A DNA stretch of 64,000 nucleotides. Origin: Siminovitchia fordii DSM 16014 = CIP 108821 (lineage in GTDB: Bacteria; Bacillota; Bacilli; Bacillales; Bacillaceae_C). Shown in pieces: positions 35,970-45,359 of this stretch. The translations under genes and the position numbers were made by a program. The notes under the pieces were generated by a model. The model was given only the letters and a program-made list of their open reading frames with translations. It had not been told where the DNA came from and did no database searches. The stretch spans positions 158,968-222,967 of the forward strand of contig NZ_KB894687.1 of assembly GCF_000374565.1 (NCBI RefSeq), written 5' to 3'. Numbering within the stretch: the stretch's first letter is position 1; each line of letters opens with the position of its first letter.

Positions 35970-37369
35970 AAATCGGTCTGTCCCGGAAAATGTCCATCGC
36001 CCTACTGCTTGCTTTTACCGTAACAACGTTATATGCTTCATTATTTTCATATTTTTTATATGAAAGGCTATATGTAGATAGCCTTAAGACAGAAATGCTT
36101 GAAACTGGTATCAGACTTGCCCGCTCTTATGATGGGGGAGTTGTAACAGAATCTTTCATTGATGAAGTGAACTGGTTTGGGGAGAAATCCCAATTTGAAG
36201 TATTTGCTGTAAAAAATCCGCGGGAACTAAGCATGTGCCTTCCATTTGAAATGGATTACCAAAGCTTGATCAGTGGCGAGGATCGAGAAACTCTTTTAAA
36301 AGGTGACCCGGTTTATAAGAAAGGGCACGTAGAGCGTTTGGATCGAGATGTCATTTCGGTTGTCATCCCCCTTTTGGAAGGCAAAAGGCTGGAAGGTGTC
36401 ATTTATTTATATTATCCATTAGCCAATTTGAGTGATATGATACTCCATTATTCCGTCTATTGGCTAGGCGGTGCGATTTTGTTTCTTCTTATTGCCTTGA
36501 CCTTGGGGAATAAGTGGTTGAAAAGAGCAATTCGGCCTTTGAAAAAAATGCAGACTGCGGCGAAGGAGTTGTCGGATGGCAACTTATCCGTTAGGGTAGG
36601 GGACTATTCTGATGATGAAATTGGCCAACTTGCCCATACTTTCAATGAAATGGCCGAATCTATCCAAAAGGAAGATGAGAAGAAAAAAGAGTTTCTTGCG
36701 AATGTTTCCCATGAGCTCAGAACACCCTTAAGTTACATTAAAGGATATACAGAAGCCATCCAAACGGGAGTGGCTGCTCCAGAAGACACAGAAAAGTACA
36801 ACCAGATCATTTTACGTGAGACCGAAAGAATGGAGCGGCTCGTTGATGACCTGTTGGATTTAGTGAAGTTCGAGTCCAATGAGTTCACTCTGAACAAGAT
36901 GCCAATTCCGCTTGCGCAAACGATTGAAGAATCGATGGAAAAGGTAAAACAGCGGGTTCTCAAAAACGGGATAAAACTTGAAAGAAAATTGAATTATGAA
37001 TTGATCGCCGAAGTGGATGAAGAACGCCTGGAGCAAATGCTTTTGAACTTGCTTGATAATGCCATCAGGCATACCAAAAAGGATGGGACCATTACAGTGT
37101 CATTAACGGTAAAGGATGCAAGGTTTGCTTTGATCACAATAGCGGATACGGGCCAAGGTATACCTGCTGAAGATTTGAAGAAAATAACGGAACGGTTCTA
37201 CCGGGTTCATAAGGCAAGAACAAGAAAAGAAGGCGGTACGGGGCTTGGGCTCCCTATCGTGGAAAGCTTGACAAAGTTGCACGGCGGCTCGTTTCAAATA
37301 GAAAGTGAAGTGGGGAGAGGTACAACTGTTTCAATCAGCCTGCCAATTATTTCAGCCTCATTTCAATAA
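35966..37369 (+). CDS. HAMP-containing sensor histidine kinase
   Basis: The 467-residue inner-membrane kinase has TM1 (about 10-32), a 140-residue extracytoplasmic sensor, TM2 (about 163-182), then HAMP. HisKA carries the His in FLANVSHELRTPLSY. The ATPase has NLLDNAIRHT, DTGQGIP and GGTGLGLPI. It is the cognate kinase of the response regulator with which it overlaps by 4 bases. The signal sensed is unknown; the neighbouring surface lipoproteins suggest an envelope or metal stimulus. Confidence 0.94.
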   Translation: MKIGLSRKMSIALLLAFTVTTLYASLFSYFLYERLYVDSLKTEMLETGIRLARSYDGGVVTESFIDEVNWFGEKSQFEVFAVKNPRELSMCLPFEMDYQSLISGEDRETLLKGDPVYKKGHVERLDRDVISVVIPLLEGKRLEGVIYLYYPLANLSDMILHYSVYWLGGAILFLLIALTLGNKWLKRAIRPLKKMQTAAKELSDGNLSVRVGDYSDDEIGQLAHTFNEMAESIQKEDEKKKEFLANVSHELRTPLSYIKGYTEAIQTGVAAPEDTEKYNQIILRETERMERLVDDLLDLVKFESNEFTLNKMPIPLAQTIEESMEKVKQRVLKNGIKLERKLNYELIAEVDEERLEQMLLNLLDNAIRHTKKDGTITVSLTVKDARFALITIADTGQGIPAEDLKKITERFYRVHKARTRKEGGTGLGLPIVESLTKLHGGSFQIESEVGRGTTVSISLPIISASFQ

Positions 37370-37453
37370 TTGGATACGCTGATTTCACAAGATCCACACA
37401 ATCTTGATATACAGTTGAAATTAGGATGATTTCTGTTTTTGGAGGGGAAATAT

Positions 37454-38212
37454 ATGAAAAAGAGACTATGGCCGGTTGTGATTGGGATATTCGTTCTTGG
37501 ATTGGCTGCCTGCGGGAAGGGCGGAAGTGAAGATTCGGATAATGATATTCCAGAACCGATTGATGTCGTACTAGAGGTGCAAGAGACCGCAGAAATTGGG
37601 GAAACTGTCCCTTTTAAAGCAACAGTAACACAAGGTGATGAAAAAGTAGCCGATGCCGACGAAGTAGAGTTTGAAATATGGGAAGAAGGAAAAAAAGAAG
37701 ATAGTGAAATGATTGAGTCGAAAAACAATAAAGACGGTACTTATGAAGCTGAGAAATCTTTTGACGCTGATGGCGTGTACACTGTGCAGGTACATGTGAC
37801 AGCAAGAGGTTTGCACACAATGCCTAAAAAATCAATCACTGTCGGGGAAGGGGCCTCCGCTGAAGGAGAGGATGGCCATCATCATGGAGAAGATGGAGAA
37901 GAAGGCCACCAACATAGCGAAGGTTTCAGTATGCACTTCATGAAGCCTGAGAATCCAGCAGCAGGTAAACAAACGGAATTGATAGTTCATCTTCAAAACG
38001 AAGATCATCCGATGGAGAATGCTCGTGTCCGGTTTGAAATTTGGAATGAAGGTTCCGATAAACATGAATTTGTCGATGCAAAGGAATCCGAACAAGGCGA
38101 ATATGCCGCTCATTACAATTTTAAGAAGGCAGGGGCATACAAAATTCAAATCCATGTAGAAGATGATCAAGGATTACATGAGCATGAAGAACATGAAATA
38201 GAGGTAAAATAA
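37454..38212 (+). CDS. His-rich YtkA/FixH-like lipoprotein
   Basis: This protein of about 252 residues has a lipobox (GLAAC) and two similar beta-sandwich domains of the YtkA/FixH type (about 40-130 and 165-250; both contain FEIW and end VQVHV or IQIHV). A His/Glu-rich linker joins them (GHHHGEDGEEGHQH), and there is more His at the C-terminus. Such domains are associated with metal, especially copper, handling at the membrane. GGAGGGG precedes ATG 37454. It lies 84 bases after the kinase and ends in a strong terminator. Metal binding is inferred from composition, not proven. Confidence 0.82.
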   Translation: MKKRLWPVVIGIFVLGLAACGKGGSEDSDNDIPEPIDVVLEVQETAEIGETVPFKATVTQGDEKVADADEVEFEIWEEGKKEDSEMIESKNNKDGTYEAEKSFDADGVYTVQVHVTARGLHTMPKKSITVGEGASAEGEDGHHHGEDGEEGHQHSEGFSMHFMKPENPAAGKQTELIVHLQNEDHPMENARVRFEIWNEGSDKHEFVDAKESEQGEYAAHYNFKKAGAYKIQIHVEDDQGLHEHEEHEIEVK

Positions 38213-38215
38213 TCG

Positions 38216-38256
38216 AAAAAGGAACGTCCACACGAATGAAGTGGACGTTCCTTTTT
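38216..38256 (+). terminator. Terminator after the YtkA-like lipoprotein gene
   Basis: A perfect 16-bp stem (38216-38231 with 38241-38256) ends in five T residues. Confidence 0.93.
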
Positions 38257-38613
38257 GTGATGCATAGTAAACGCACTTTACTAACAAATTATTTATACTT
38301 GCATACACAAACAAACGTTCAGTGGTAGTGATATTAAAAGCTTGTTAAAACGTACAAAAAAGTCTAGACAGAGACCGAATTAATCTACATAAACAAAAAC
38401 ATCAGTTTCACAGCGGGATTCGGCTGTCAAAGCCTACTGCTATCACAAAAGACCATTCCGTAAATTTAACCTAGCCATCATATTTATCAATCGGACCAAT
38501 AAGACGAAGGAGAGGGCTTGATTTGAAAATAAATAAGTTAACGTCGGACCATTTAATTGAGTCAAGTTTTGGTCTACCAACGATTTCTATAAATTAGCCA
38601 CCCTGATCTAAGT
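38257..38613. other. Intergenic region before the cupin gene
   Basis: About 350 AT-rich bases hold no reading frame with a ribosome binding site and no recognisable RNA. A GGAGAGGG stretch near 38511 followed by a TTG opens only a short frame. Confidence 0.4.
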
Positions 38614-38641
38614 ACAATTCCTAAACAAAGTACATAGGATA
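38614..38641 (+). promoter_or_regulatory. Sigma-K-like promoter of the cupin gene
   Basis: AC at 38614-38615, 17 bases, then CATAGGATA (38633-38641) fits the known sigma-K pattern (AC in the -35 and CATAnnnTA in the -10). It lies 31 bases before the ATG, consistent with expression in the mother cell late in sporulation. The short consensus makes chance matches possible. Confidence 0.5.
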
Positions 38642-38672
38642 ATTTTATAAATCTGTGAAGGGAGCGAGAAAA

Positions 38673-39233
38673 ATGTACTATGGTTCTTATATGTATCCAT
38701 ATCATTATTATATTAATGTACCAAATTATGATTATGTGAGGCAGTCTATTTACTGGACTACTCCTAATGAGATAGGACATGCTAAACGGTCGGGTAATTT
38801 ACAATCATCAACGGGAAGAGATAAAATTGAGTTACAAGATTATGGACCCGAACCGTTTGCAGTTAATATCACTGAAGCTTCTAAGCAAAACAATACGTAC
38901 CGTACCGCTCTATGGACGGGAAATCATTTGCAAGTTACATTGATGAGTCTCAATGTTGGTGAAGATATCGGTTTGGAAATTCACCCTAACGTTGATCAAT
39001 TCTTACGAATTGAACAAGGACAAGGAATTGTAAAAATGGGCAAGAGTAAAGATAATTTAAACTATGAAAGAAAAGTCTATGAGGACTATGCTATTATGAT
39101 ACCTGCCGGAACATATCACAATGTAACCAATACAGGTAATATCCCGCTAAAACTTTACTCGATATATGCACCTCCACAACATCTACATGGAACTGTACAT
39201 GTAACAAAAGCCGATGCCATGGCTGTTGAATAA
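38673..39233 (+). CDS. Tyr-rich cupin-domain protein, probable spore coat component
   Basis: The 186-residue protein begins with a very tyrosine-rich segment (MYYGSYMYPYHYY and on), then a single cupin barrel (about 75-175). Its motif GLEIHPNVDQFLRIEQGQG has the metal-binding His and Glu-type spacing, and the second motif is PAGTYHNVTNTG. ATG 38673 follows GAAGGGAG. Tyr-rich tails are common in Bacillus spore coat and crust proteins, and the sigma-K-like promoter supports that. Enzymatic activity is possible because the cupin metal ligands appear mostly kept. Confidence 0.82.
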   Translation: MYYGSYMYPYHYYINVPNYDYVRQSIYWTTPNEIGHAKRSGNLQSSTGRDKIELQDYGPEPFAVNITEASKQNNTYRTALWTGNHLQVTLMSLNVGEDIGLEIHPNVDQFLRIEQGQGIVKMGKSKDNLNYERKVYEDYAIMIPAGTYHNVTNTGNIPLKLYSIYAPPQHLHGTVHVTKADAMAVE

Positions 39234-39375
39234 AGCTACTGTGAATATAAAAACGTGCAATCAGAATAAGTTAGACTATTTATCGGATACTAGTCTCAAA
39301 TCACTCATTCCCCAGTTGAGATTGCACAAAAGCCAGCCTCTTTTGAGAGGAGTTTTTAGAAAAAAAGCCCCTAGA

Positions 39376-39430
39376 GGTGCTGCACCCTAAAAGTTTAAAG
39401 TAAAAAATCTAACATTTGGGGTTCAGCACC
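39376..39430. repeat. Short inverted repeat, possible relic of a mobile element
   Basis: GGTGCTGCACCC (39376-39387) and GGGGTTCAGCACC (39418-39430) are near-perfect inverted copies around a 30-base AT-rich core (TTTAAAGTAAAAAATCTAAC). It could be a MITE-like relic, paired insertion-sequence ends or a hairpin. No transposase gene is nearby. Confidence 0.4.
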
Positions 39431-39561
39431 AGAAGGGGATTTAATTCAAATTCAATGCCATTTTCATAATAACAAAAGATTAAAATTTTACTCTTGTTGA
39501 ATTTTTACTTAACACTTTTAACCCCTTAATAATAAAGGGTTCGTTAATAAAAATATTAAAG

Positions 39562-39651
39562 CGGAGAAGGTGGGATTCGAACCCACGCGGCGGTTGCCCG
39601 CCCTAATGCATTTCGAGTGCATCCCCTTCAGCCGGACTTGGGTACTTCTCC
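39562..39651 (-). tRNA. tRNA-Ser (anticodon CGA)
   Basis: The 90-base gene on the minus strand has acceptor GGAGAAG/CTTCTCC with discriminator G. Its anticodon stem ATGCA/TGCAT has loop CTCGAAA, giving anticodon CGA. A long variable arm typical of serine tRNAs and a GGTTCGAATCC T-arm are present. CCA is not encoded. Confidence 0.95.
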
Positions 39652-39694
39652 AAATGTAGGAAACGATTCTTGTAACATAGATCGTCTGTTTAAA

Positions 39695-39767
39695 TGCTGG
39701 TGACAGGACTTGAACCTGCGACCCCGTCATTACGAGTGACGTGCACTACCAACTGTGCTACACCAGC
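39695..39767 (-). tRNA. tRNA-Thr (anticodon CGT)
   Basis: The 73-base gene has acceptor GCTGGTG/CACCAGC with discriminator A. Its anticodon stem CGTCA/TGACG has loop CTCGTAA (anticodon CGT), and the T-arm contains GGTTCAAGTCC. It lies 43 bases upstream of tRNA-Ser on the same strand, so the pair is probably co-transcribed. Confidence 0.95.
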
Positions 39768-39850
39768 ATGTAAAAAAGTATAGAAAAATACTAATATATA
39801 TGGATTGTTTTTTCAAGAATTTTTTCTTGGATAGTGCTCCATTCTTTACT

Positions 39851-39887
39851 AAAAAATAAACGACCCAAGTGATCATAACTTGAGTCG
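39851..39887 (-). terminator. Terminator of the hom-thrC-thrB operon
   Basis: On the minus strand CGACTCAAG pairs with CTTGGGTCG (one G-T pair) and is followed by TTTATTTTTT. It separates thrB from the tRNA genes. Confidence 0.85.
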
Positions 39888-39901
39888 CACACGATTGTTT
39901 A

Positions 39902-40813
39902 TTATTTACAAACTTGGAGTTTCTCCACACGTAGCCCATTTCGATCGGCTTCCATCAATTCAACGGAATAATCGGGCAGTACTGCTTGCATCCCCTTTAC
40001 CATAGATTCTCCGGTTCCTTTTGGAACAAAAGAAATCATTGTCGGTCCTGCACCGCTTATTACTGTACCGTATGCTCCCATTTCCTTGGCAGCCTGACGA
40101 ATTTCATCGTAGTTTGGAATCAATGATGCACGATAAGGTTCATGGAAAAGATCGGCTTCCATCATTCTGCCGGCTAGCTCATAATTGCCGGAAAGAATTC
40201 CTGCAATCATGACATTCCCAATTCCGCTTGCGGTTGTTGCATCCGTACGGCTAAATGTTTCAGGAAGAACTTTCCTGGCAGTTTCTGTCTTCAATTCGAA
40301 ATGAGGAATATACAGTACAAGATCCATGTTCAGTTTGTCTATTTGAAAATACTCGACTTTGTCGGTTTGCTTTGTTTCGGCAGTCACAATCAATCCGCCA
40401 AGAAGCGCCGGAGCAACATTATCGGGATGGCCTTCAAATTTAGTGGCCCATTCCAATTTTTCCTCCGGAGTTAATTCCAGCTGGCAAAGCTGGTTGGCGA
40501 GTTCAATCCCGGCCACGACTGCAGAGGCGCTGCTGCCCATGCCTCGGGCTAAAGGGATTTCACTCTCAACGACCACTTTACAAGGAGGAAGGATGGCTTC
40601 AAATTCCGAAGCCATCCTTTCCGCCATTTGGTAAATAAAATGATCTTGGGCTGCTTCTGCAGTAGGTAGATGCTTTGAGCAATGCTCAAATACCCATTTG
40701 TCACTGTTTTGAACGTGCAATGTCAAATAACGGTTCAGTGCCATTCCAACAGAGTCGAATCCCGGGCCAATATTTGCGGTGCTTGCCGGAACAGAAATAG
40801 TGAAGCCGTTCAT
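39902..40813 (-). CDS. thrB: Homoserine kinase
   Basis: This GHMP-family kinase phosphorylates homoserine to O-phosphohomoserine. The 303-residue protein has the N-terminal [12 protein letters not shown] substrate motif, the ATP loop [12 protein letters not shown], and the C-terminal [13 protein letters not shown]. Its start overlaps the thrC stop by 4 bases. It is the last gene of the threonine operon. Confidence 0.96.
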   Translation of the reverse strand: MNGFTISVPASTANIGPGFDSVGMALNRYLTLHVQNSDKWVFEHCSKHLPTAEAAQDHFIYQMAERMASEFEAILPPCKVVVESEIPLARGMGSSASAVVAGIELANQLCQLELTPEEKLEWATKFEGHPDNVAPALLGGLIVTAETKQTDKVEYFQIDKLNMDLVLYIPHFELKTETARKVLPETFSRTDATTASGIGNVMIAGILSGNYELAGRMMEADLFHEPYRASLIPNYDEIRQAAKEMGAYGTVISGAGPTMISFVPKGTGESMVKGMQAVLPDYSVELMEADRNGLRVEKLQVCK

Positions 40814-41871
40814 TCATTAACCACGCCTTTAATATAATCTATGATGACATTTTCATCATTTGGAAGTACGACCGGGTTGTACTCGATTTGGGAAATGGCA
40901 GTTTGCGGGTCTTTCAGTCCGTTTCCTGTCAATACTGCAACCACCTTGCTTCCTTTTTTGATGCTGCCGTTTTTCACCTGCTGCAAAACTCCGGCGATAG
41001 AAGCACATGATCCTGGTTCGGCAAACACGCCTTCTTTACGGGCAATCAGTTGAAATGCTTCCAAGATTTCCTCATCAGTCACAGCTTCGATTTTCCCTTC
41101 GGATTCATCCCTTGCCGCAACTGCGAGGTTCCAGCTTGCAGGATTTCCGATCCGGATGGCAGTTGCCACTGTTTCAGGCTGGGCGATTGGTTCACCTTTT
41201 ACAATCGCGGCTGCACCTTCTGCTTCAAAACCGTACATTTTAGGAAGTCCTGTCTGTTTCTCTTCGTTATATTCCTTGAACCCTTTCCAGTAGGCGCTGA
41301 TGTTCCCGGCATTTCCAACAGGGATTGCCAAAACGTCCGGAGCAGCGCCAAGTTGGTCGCAAATTTCGAACGCAGCTGTTTTCTGTCCTTCAATCCGGTA
41401 AGGATTAACAGAGTTTACGAGTGTGACAGGTGCTGTTTCACTAATTTTACGGACCATTGACAAAGCTTCATCAAAATTGCCTTCTATTTCAACGATTTCC
41501 GCTCCATACATGATTGCCTGTGCCAATTTTCCAAGTGCGACTTTTCCGTTCGGAATAACGATGATCGCCCTGATTCCGGCTTTGGCAGCATAGGCTGCTG
41601 CAGCAGCAGAAGTATTTCCGGTTGAAGCGCAAATGATTGATTTGCTTCCATCCTCAACAGCTTTTGCCACTGCCATGACCATTCCACGGTCTTTAAATGA
41701 CCCCGTAGGATTGGCACCTTCCACTTTTGCGTACAATTCAATTCCCAATTCTTCTGATAAATGGGCCAGATGTACTAAAGGTGTGTTACCTTCCTGAAGT
41801 GTTAATCTTGGTGTTTTTTCTGTCACAGGCAAATAAGATTGATAATGCGAGATCAGGCCCGGCCAATTCAT
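40810..41871 (-). CDS. thrC: Threonine synthase
   Basis: This PLP enzyme turns O-phosphohomoserine into threonine. The 353-residue protein of fold type II carries the PLP lysine in [11 protein letters not shown], the phosphate loop near [13 protein letters not shown], and LTGNGLKD near the C-terminus. It is of the short Bacillus type. It overlaps hom by 4 bases upstream and thrB by 4 bases downstream. Confidence 0.96.
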   Translation of the reverse strand: MNWPGLISHYQSYLPVTEKTPRLTLQEGNTPLVHLAHLSEELGIELYAKVEGANPTGSFKDRGMVMAVAKAVEDGSKSIICASTGNTSAAAAAYAAKAGIRAIIVIPNGKVALGKLAQAIMYGAEIVEIEGNFDEALSMVRKISETAPVTLVNSVNPYRIEGQKTAAFEICDQLGAAPDVLAIPVGNAGNISAYWKGFKEYNEEKQTGLPKMYGFEAEGAAAIVKGEPIAQPETVATAIRIGNPASWNLAVAARDESEGKIEAVTDEEILEAFQLIARKEGVFAEPGSCASIAGVLQQVKNGSIKKGSKVVAVLTGNGLKDPQTAISQIEYNPVVLPNDENVIIDYIKGVVNE

Positions 41872-43172
41872 TTTTCTCCATTCCCCTCTACACGATAGTA
41901 ACTGATTACGTCTTTTACAACAGACAAATCCCTAAGCTTCATTAAGGCCTCTTGGAAATTTTCCAGAGAAACTGTATGAGTAACAATGATGATTTCCGCC
42001 AATTCCCCTTTATTTAACGGTGTTTGTAAGATTTTCTCAAAGCTGATACCCAACTCGTTGAATAAAGTTGTGATTTGTGAAAATGCTCCAACTTCGTCTG
42101 CCAAATGAAGCCTGAAATAGAATTGTCCATAACGCTCCTTAGGTGATTTTAACACACTTTCATACCTTGGGGCTACAGCGCTTTTTCCATTCACGCCTAG
42201 CAGCAAGTTTTTAATGACTGCAACCACGTCGGCCATAACTGCAGTAGCTGTGGGTAGACTTCCTGCTCCTGGTCCGTAGAACATTGTTTCACCGACGGCT
42301 TCTCCCTGTACATAAATAGCATTATATTCGTTTTTAACAGAGGATAGCGGGTGGCTTTTGGATAAAAATGTCGGCTGGACACTCACTTCAACTTTATGGT
42401 CATCCACTTGGGCGAACCCGATCAGTTTCATGGAATAACCAAGTTTTTGCCCATAATGCAGGTCCTCAAGGGAGAGCTTGCTGATACCTTCCACTTCGAC
42501 ATCGTCGAGCTCTACGCTTGTGGAGAAAGCGAGCCTTGCAAGGATGGCCATTTTTCTGGCAGCATCCAGCCCTTCGACATCCGCTGTCGGATCCGCTTCG
42601 GCAAACCCGAGTTCTTGCGCTTTTTTTAAGGCAGTTTCATAGGACTGACCTTCTTCCTCCATTTTTGTTAAAATATAATTTGTAGTACCATTGACGATAC
42701 CCATCACTTTTTTCAAACGATCGGAAACCAAACCTTCTGTCAATCCGCGTAAAATAGGGATACCGCCGCCGACACTTGCTTCGTAAAACAGGTCAACGCC
42801 GTTTTCCACTGCCGCTTTTTGCAATTCAGGTCCATAAAGTGCGATCAGATCCTTATTAGCCGTAACGACATTTTTTTTAGCTTGTATTGCTTTTGTGATA
42901 TGTTCTCTAGCTTCTTCAATTCCGCCCATAACTTCAACGACAAGATCGATTTCAGGGTCTTGCAGCACATCATCCGGGTTGGAGGTGAGGAATGTCTGGC
43001 CAATTTGGATGTCTCTTTCTTTTTCTGTGTTCCGTACAAGAATGCTTTTTACTTTGACACCGCAGCCGAGTTGATGAACCAACTCATCCTGATGATTTTT
43101 AACTAACTGAACGACTCCGGAGCCAACAGTTCCCAAACCTAATAATCCAATAGATACATAGTCTTTCTTCAT
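41868..43172 (-). CDS. hom: Homoserine dehydrogenase
   Basis: This enzyme reduces aspartate semialdehyde to homoserine, the branch step to threonine and methionine. The 434-residue protein has a Rossmann NAD(P) loop ([12 protein letters not shown]), the catalytic core with [11 protein letters not shown] and [16 protein letters not shown], and a C-terminal ACT domain (about 350-425) for threonine feedback. ATG 43172 is chosen because AGGTGAGG is 8 bases upstream; a longer frame to 43211 has no such site. It is the first gene of hom-thrC-thrB. Confidence 0.96.
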   Translation of the reverse strand: MKKDYVSIGLLGLGTVGSGVVQLVKNHQDELVHQLGCGVKVKSILVRNTEKERDIQIGQTFLTSNPDDVLQDPEIDLVVEVMGGIEEAREHITKAIQAKKNVVTANKDLIALYGPELQKAAVENGVDLFYEASVGGGIPILRGLTEGLVSDRLKKVMGIVNGTTNYILTKMEEEGQSYETALKKAQELGFAEADPTADVEGLDAARKMAILARLAFSTSVELDDVEVEGISKLSLEDLHYGQKLGYSMKLIGFAQVDDHKVEVSVQPTFLSKSHPLSSVKNEYNAIYVQGEAVGETMFYGPGAGSLPTATAVMADVVAVIKNLLLGVNGKSAVAPRYESVLKSPKERYGQFYFRLHLADEVGAFSQITTLFNELGISFEKILQTPLNKGELAEIIIVTHTVSLENFQEALMKLRDLSVVKDVISYYRVEGNGEK

Positions 43173-43221
43173 TAAAAATTCCTCACCTTTCTGTCTGTCT
43201 ATAAAGTACATTTGTTTTTAT

Positions 43222-43250
43222 ATAGTAGACATTTCAGCTTTAAAAGTCAA
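43222..43250 (-). promoter_or_regulatory. Promoter of the hom operon
   Basis: On the minus strand TTGACT (43250-43245) and TACTAT (43227-43222) are separated by 17 bases. It is a good vegetative promoter about 50 bases before the hom ATG. No T-box or other riboswitch is present in the short leader. Confidence 0.75.
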
Positions 43251-43364
43251 GGTGTTTTTCAAAGGCTTTTTGCTTCTTTGAGCAGAATGTGACTTGCTGA
43301 AAAGAGGGATTCAAATCTTTTTCTCGAAATAATGATGTAGATGGTAAACATAGGGAGGAATCCG

Positions 43365-44333
43365 ATGATGCTGGAACCAATGAACAGCTCACCTGTCATT
43401 AAGAAAAGACCGGGTACATGGAATAAAAAGAAAATCGTATGGATGACCGGTATCATAATTATTTTACTGGCCGTTTCCGTCTGTATCGGAATTTCCGTAT
43501 ATGTCGGGACAAATTTGACAAAGCCTGCAAAAAAAGCAATTGAGGTACTTCCAAGCGATTACGAAATGAAATATAAGGATATTGAATTTATGAGTAAGGA
43601 TGAACAGACAAAACTTTCCGGCTGGGTTTTGGAGCCGGAGGTTCCTGTAAAAATGAATCTGGTATTCGCCCATGGCTACAAAGGGAACCGATATGAAGAG
43701 AATATCCCGTTTTTACCGCTTGCCAGCAACCTGCTTGCTGACGGCTATCGTGTCATCATGTTCGATTTCCGTTATGCTGGGGAATCGGAAGGTGAAATGA
43801 CAACGGTCGGGGTAAAAGAAAAGCTTGATTTGCTTGGTGCCATTGACTGGACAACGGCACATTATCAAGAGCCCGTCGGATTATTGGGTATTTCCATGGG
43901 GGCTTCAACCTCGATTTTGGCCGCTGCCGAATCGGAAGATGTTGTCGCTGTAGTTGCCGACAGTCCTTTCAGTGATTTGCACGACTATTTGAAGGTGAAC
44001 ATGCCGGTGTGGACAGATTTGCCGAATTTTCCGTTCACTCCTCTTATATTATCGATCATACCAATGATGGCTGACATTGACCTCGAAGAAGCAAGTCCTA
44101 TCAGCGTGGTTGATAAGGTTTCACCTAGGCCTGTTCTATTTATCCATAATAAAGGAGACGGATCTATTCCTTATACTGAAAGTGAAATGATGGCGAAAAA
44201 GGATCCGGAGAATTTTGCTTTATGGCTGACTGAAGGGGAGGGCCATGTCAAATCCTTTGAACAAAATTCCGAGGAATATGTTGAAAAGGTCAAAGGGTTC
44301 TTTGACGGGGCATTGGCAGAAATGAAAAAATAA
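43365..44333 (+). CDS. Membrane-anchored alpha/beta hydrolase
   Basis: This 322-residue protein has a cytoplasmic basic start and an N-terminal membrane helix (about 25-48). The catalytic domain of the serine aminopeptidase/BAAT-like type faces the outside. The oxyanion region is AHGYKGNRYEE, the nucleophile elbow is GISMGAS, and the triad Asp and His lie in HNKGDGSIP and GEGHVKSF. GGGAGG lies 6 bases before ATG 43365. It diverges from hom. Substrate unknown; esterase or acyltransferase activity is possible. Confidence 0.85.
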   Translation: MMLEPMNSSPVIKKRPGTWNKKKIVWMTGIIIILLAVSVCIGISVYVGTNLTKPAKKAIEVLPSDYEMKYKDIEFMSKDEQTKLSGWVLEPEVPVKMNLVFAHGYKGNRYEENIPFLPLASNLLADGYRVIMFDFRYAGESEGEMTTVGVKEKLDLLGAIDWTTAHYQEPVGLLGISMGASTSILAAAESEDVVAVVADSPFSDLHDYLKVNMPVWTDLPNFPFTPLILSIIPMMADIDLEEASPISVVDKVSPRPVLFIHNKGDGSIPYTESEMMAKKDPENFALWLTEGEGHVKSFEQNSEEYVEKVKGFFDGALAEMKK

Positions 44334-44351
44334 AGAAATGAGTGAAATTTA

Positions 44352-44621
44352 TTGGAAGGACAGGCGAGGGAGTTAAGGAGAATCCGGATTACATTGATTT
44401 TTTTGGTGATTGTGACTCTTATTAAAGGGGGGAACTCGGATGTCAGTACGGATTACCCCGAATTCGATTTTGAAGGTGAACCCCAACCAAACATTATCCA
44501 ATTAGGTGATGGGCGTTTCGGAGTCTTAAACTTTGATTATCTGGAAATATATGAATATGATTCTGATCATAATAAAGTAAAAAAAGTAAAAGAAATTTCA
44601 CTTGATGAACTAAATGAATGA
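44352..44621 (+). CDS. Small membrane or secreted hypothetical protein
   Basis: The 89-residue frame has a basic start (RELRRIRI), one hydrophobic helix (TLIFLVIVTLI) and an acidic, tyrosine-containing tail (EPQPNIIQLGDGRFGVLNF then charged residues). It could be a signal anchor with a short external domain. The TTG at 44352 lacks a good ribosome binding site and the true start is uncertain. It lies between the hydrolase and the glycosylase on the same strand. No family is recognised. Confidence 0.5.
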   Translation: MEGQARELRRIRITLIFLVIVTLIKGGNSDVSTDYPEFDFEGEPQPNIIQLGDGRFGVLNFDYLEIYEYDSDHNKVKKVKEISLDELNE

Positions 44622-44642
44622 TTGTAGAACGGGTGTTGTACA

Positions 44643-45239
44643 ATGAATGAAAACATAACGATGGAACCTTTAAACAATGATTTTTTCCAACAATCGACGC
44701 TTGATTTGTCCCGGTCGCTCTTAGGATGTCTTCTTGTCAAAGAGACGGAGGAGGGGCTCACCGCAGGCTATATAGTGGAAACGGAAGCATACATAGGGCC
44801 AAATGACCGTGCTGCACACAGCTTCGGAAACAGGAGAACCAAGCGGACGGAAATCATGTTTGGGGAAGCAGGTCTCGTATACACATACACGATGCATACT
44901 CATTGCCTGATCAATGTAGTCAGCGCAGGGGTTGATGAACCTGAAGCTGTATTGATTCGGGCTTTGGAACCCGTTAAAGGGATCGACTTGATGAAGCGGA
45001 GGCGCCCCGTCGATCAAATAAAGAATCTAACGAATGGTCCGGGAAAACTGACAAAGGCCATGGGGATTACAATGGAGGATTATGGTCGAAAATTTTTTGA
45101 GCGACCGCTGTTCATAAGCAAAGGGTATTCTCCGGATGAGATTGAACAGGGTACAAGAATCGGGATTCAGAATACAGGTGAAGCGCGTTTTTATCCGTGG
45201 CGTTTCTGGGTTAAGGGAAATCAATATGTATCAAAGTAA
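44643..45239 (+). CDS. DNA-3-methyladenine glycosylase (AAG/MPG family)
   Basis: The 198-residue monofunctional glycosylase removes alkylated purines such as 3-methyladenine in base excision repair. Family motifs are LLGCLLV near the N-terminus, IVETEAYIGPNDRAAHS with the catalytic Glu, MFGEAGLVYTYTMHTHCLINVV with the base-flipping Tyr, and NGPGKLTKAMGI. The length equals that of the B. subtilis enzyme. It is followed by its own terminator. Confidence 0.94.
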   Translation: MNENITMEPLNNDFFQQSTLDLSRSLLGCLLVKETEEGLTAGYIVETEAYIGPNDRAAHSFGNRRTKRTEIMFGEAGLVYTYTMHTHCLINVVSAGVDEPEAVLIRALEPVKGIDLMKRRRPVDQIKNLTNGPGKLTKAMGITMEDYGRKFFERPLFISKGYSPDEIEQGTRIGIQNTGEARFYPWRFWVKGNQYVSK

Positions 45240-45270
45240 AAGAACCTTCAATTCTGGAGGTTCTTTTTCT
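45238..45270 (+). terminator. Terminator after the glycosylase gene
   Basis: AAAAGAACCT (45238-45247) pairs with AGGTTCTTTT (45258-45267), followed by more T residues. It begins within the stop codon. Confidence 0.85.
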
Positions 45271-45359
45271 ATGAAAAAAAAACGCTTGAATTAGAAGTGA
45301 CAGCTTATCTATAGGAGGCCTAAAACGCGGCTATCCGAAATCGATATCAGGTTTAGAAA

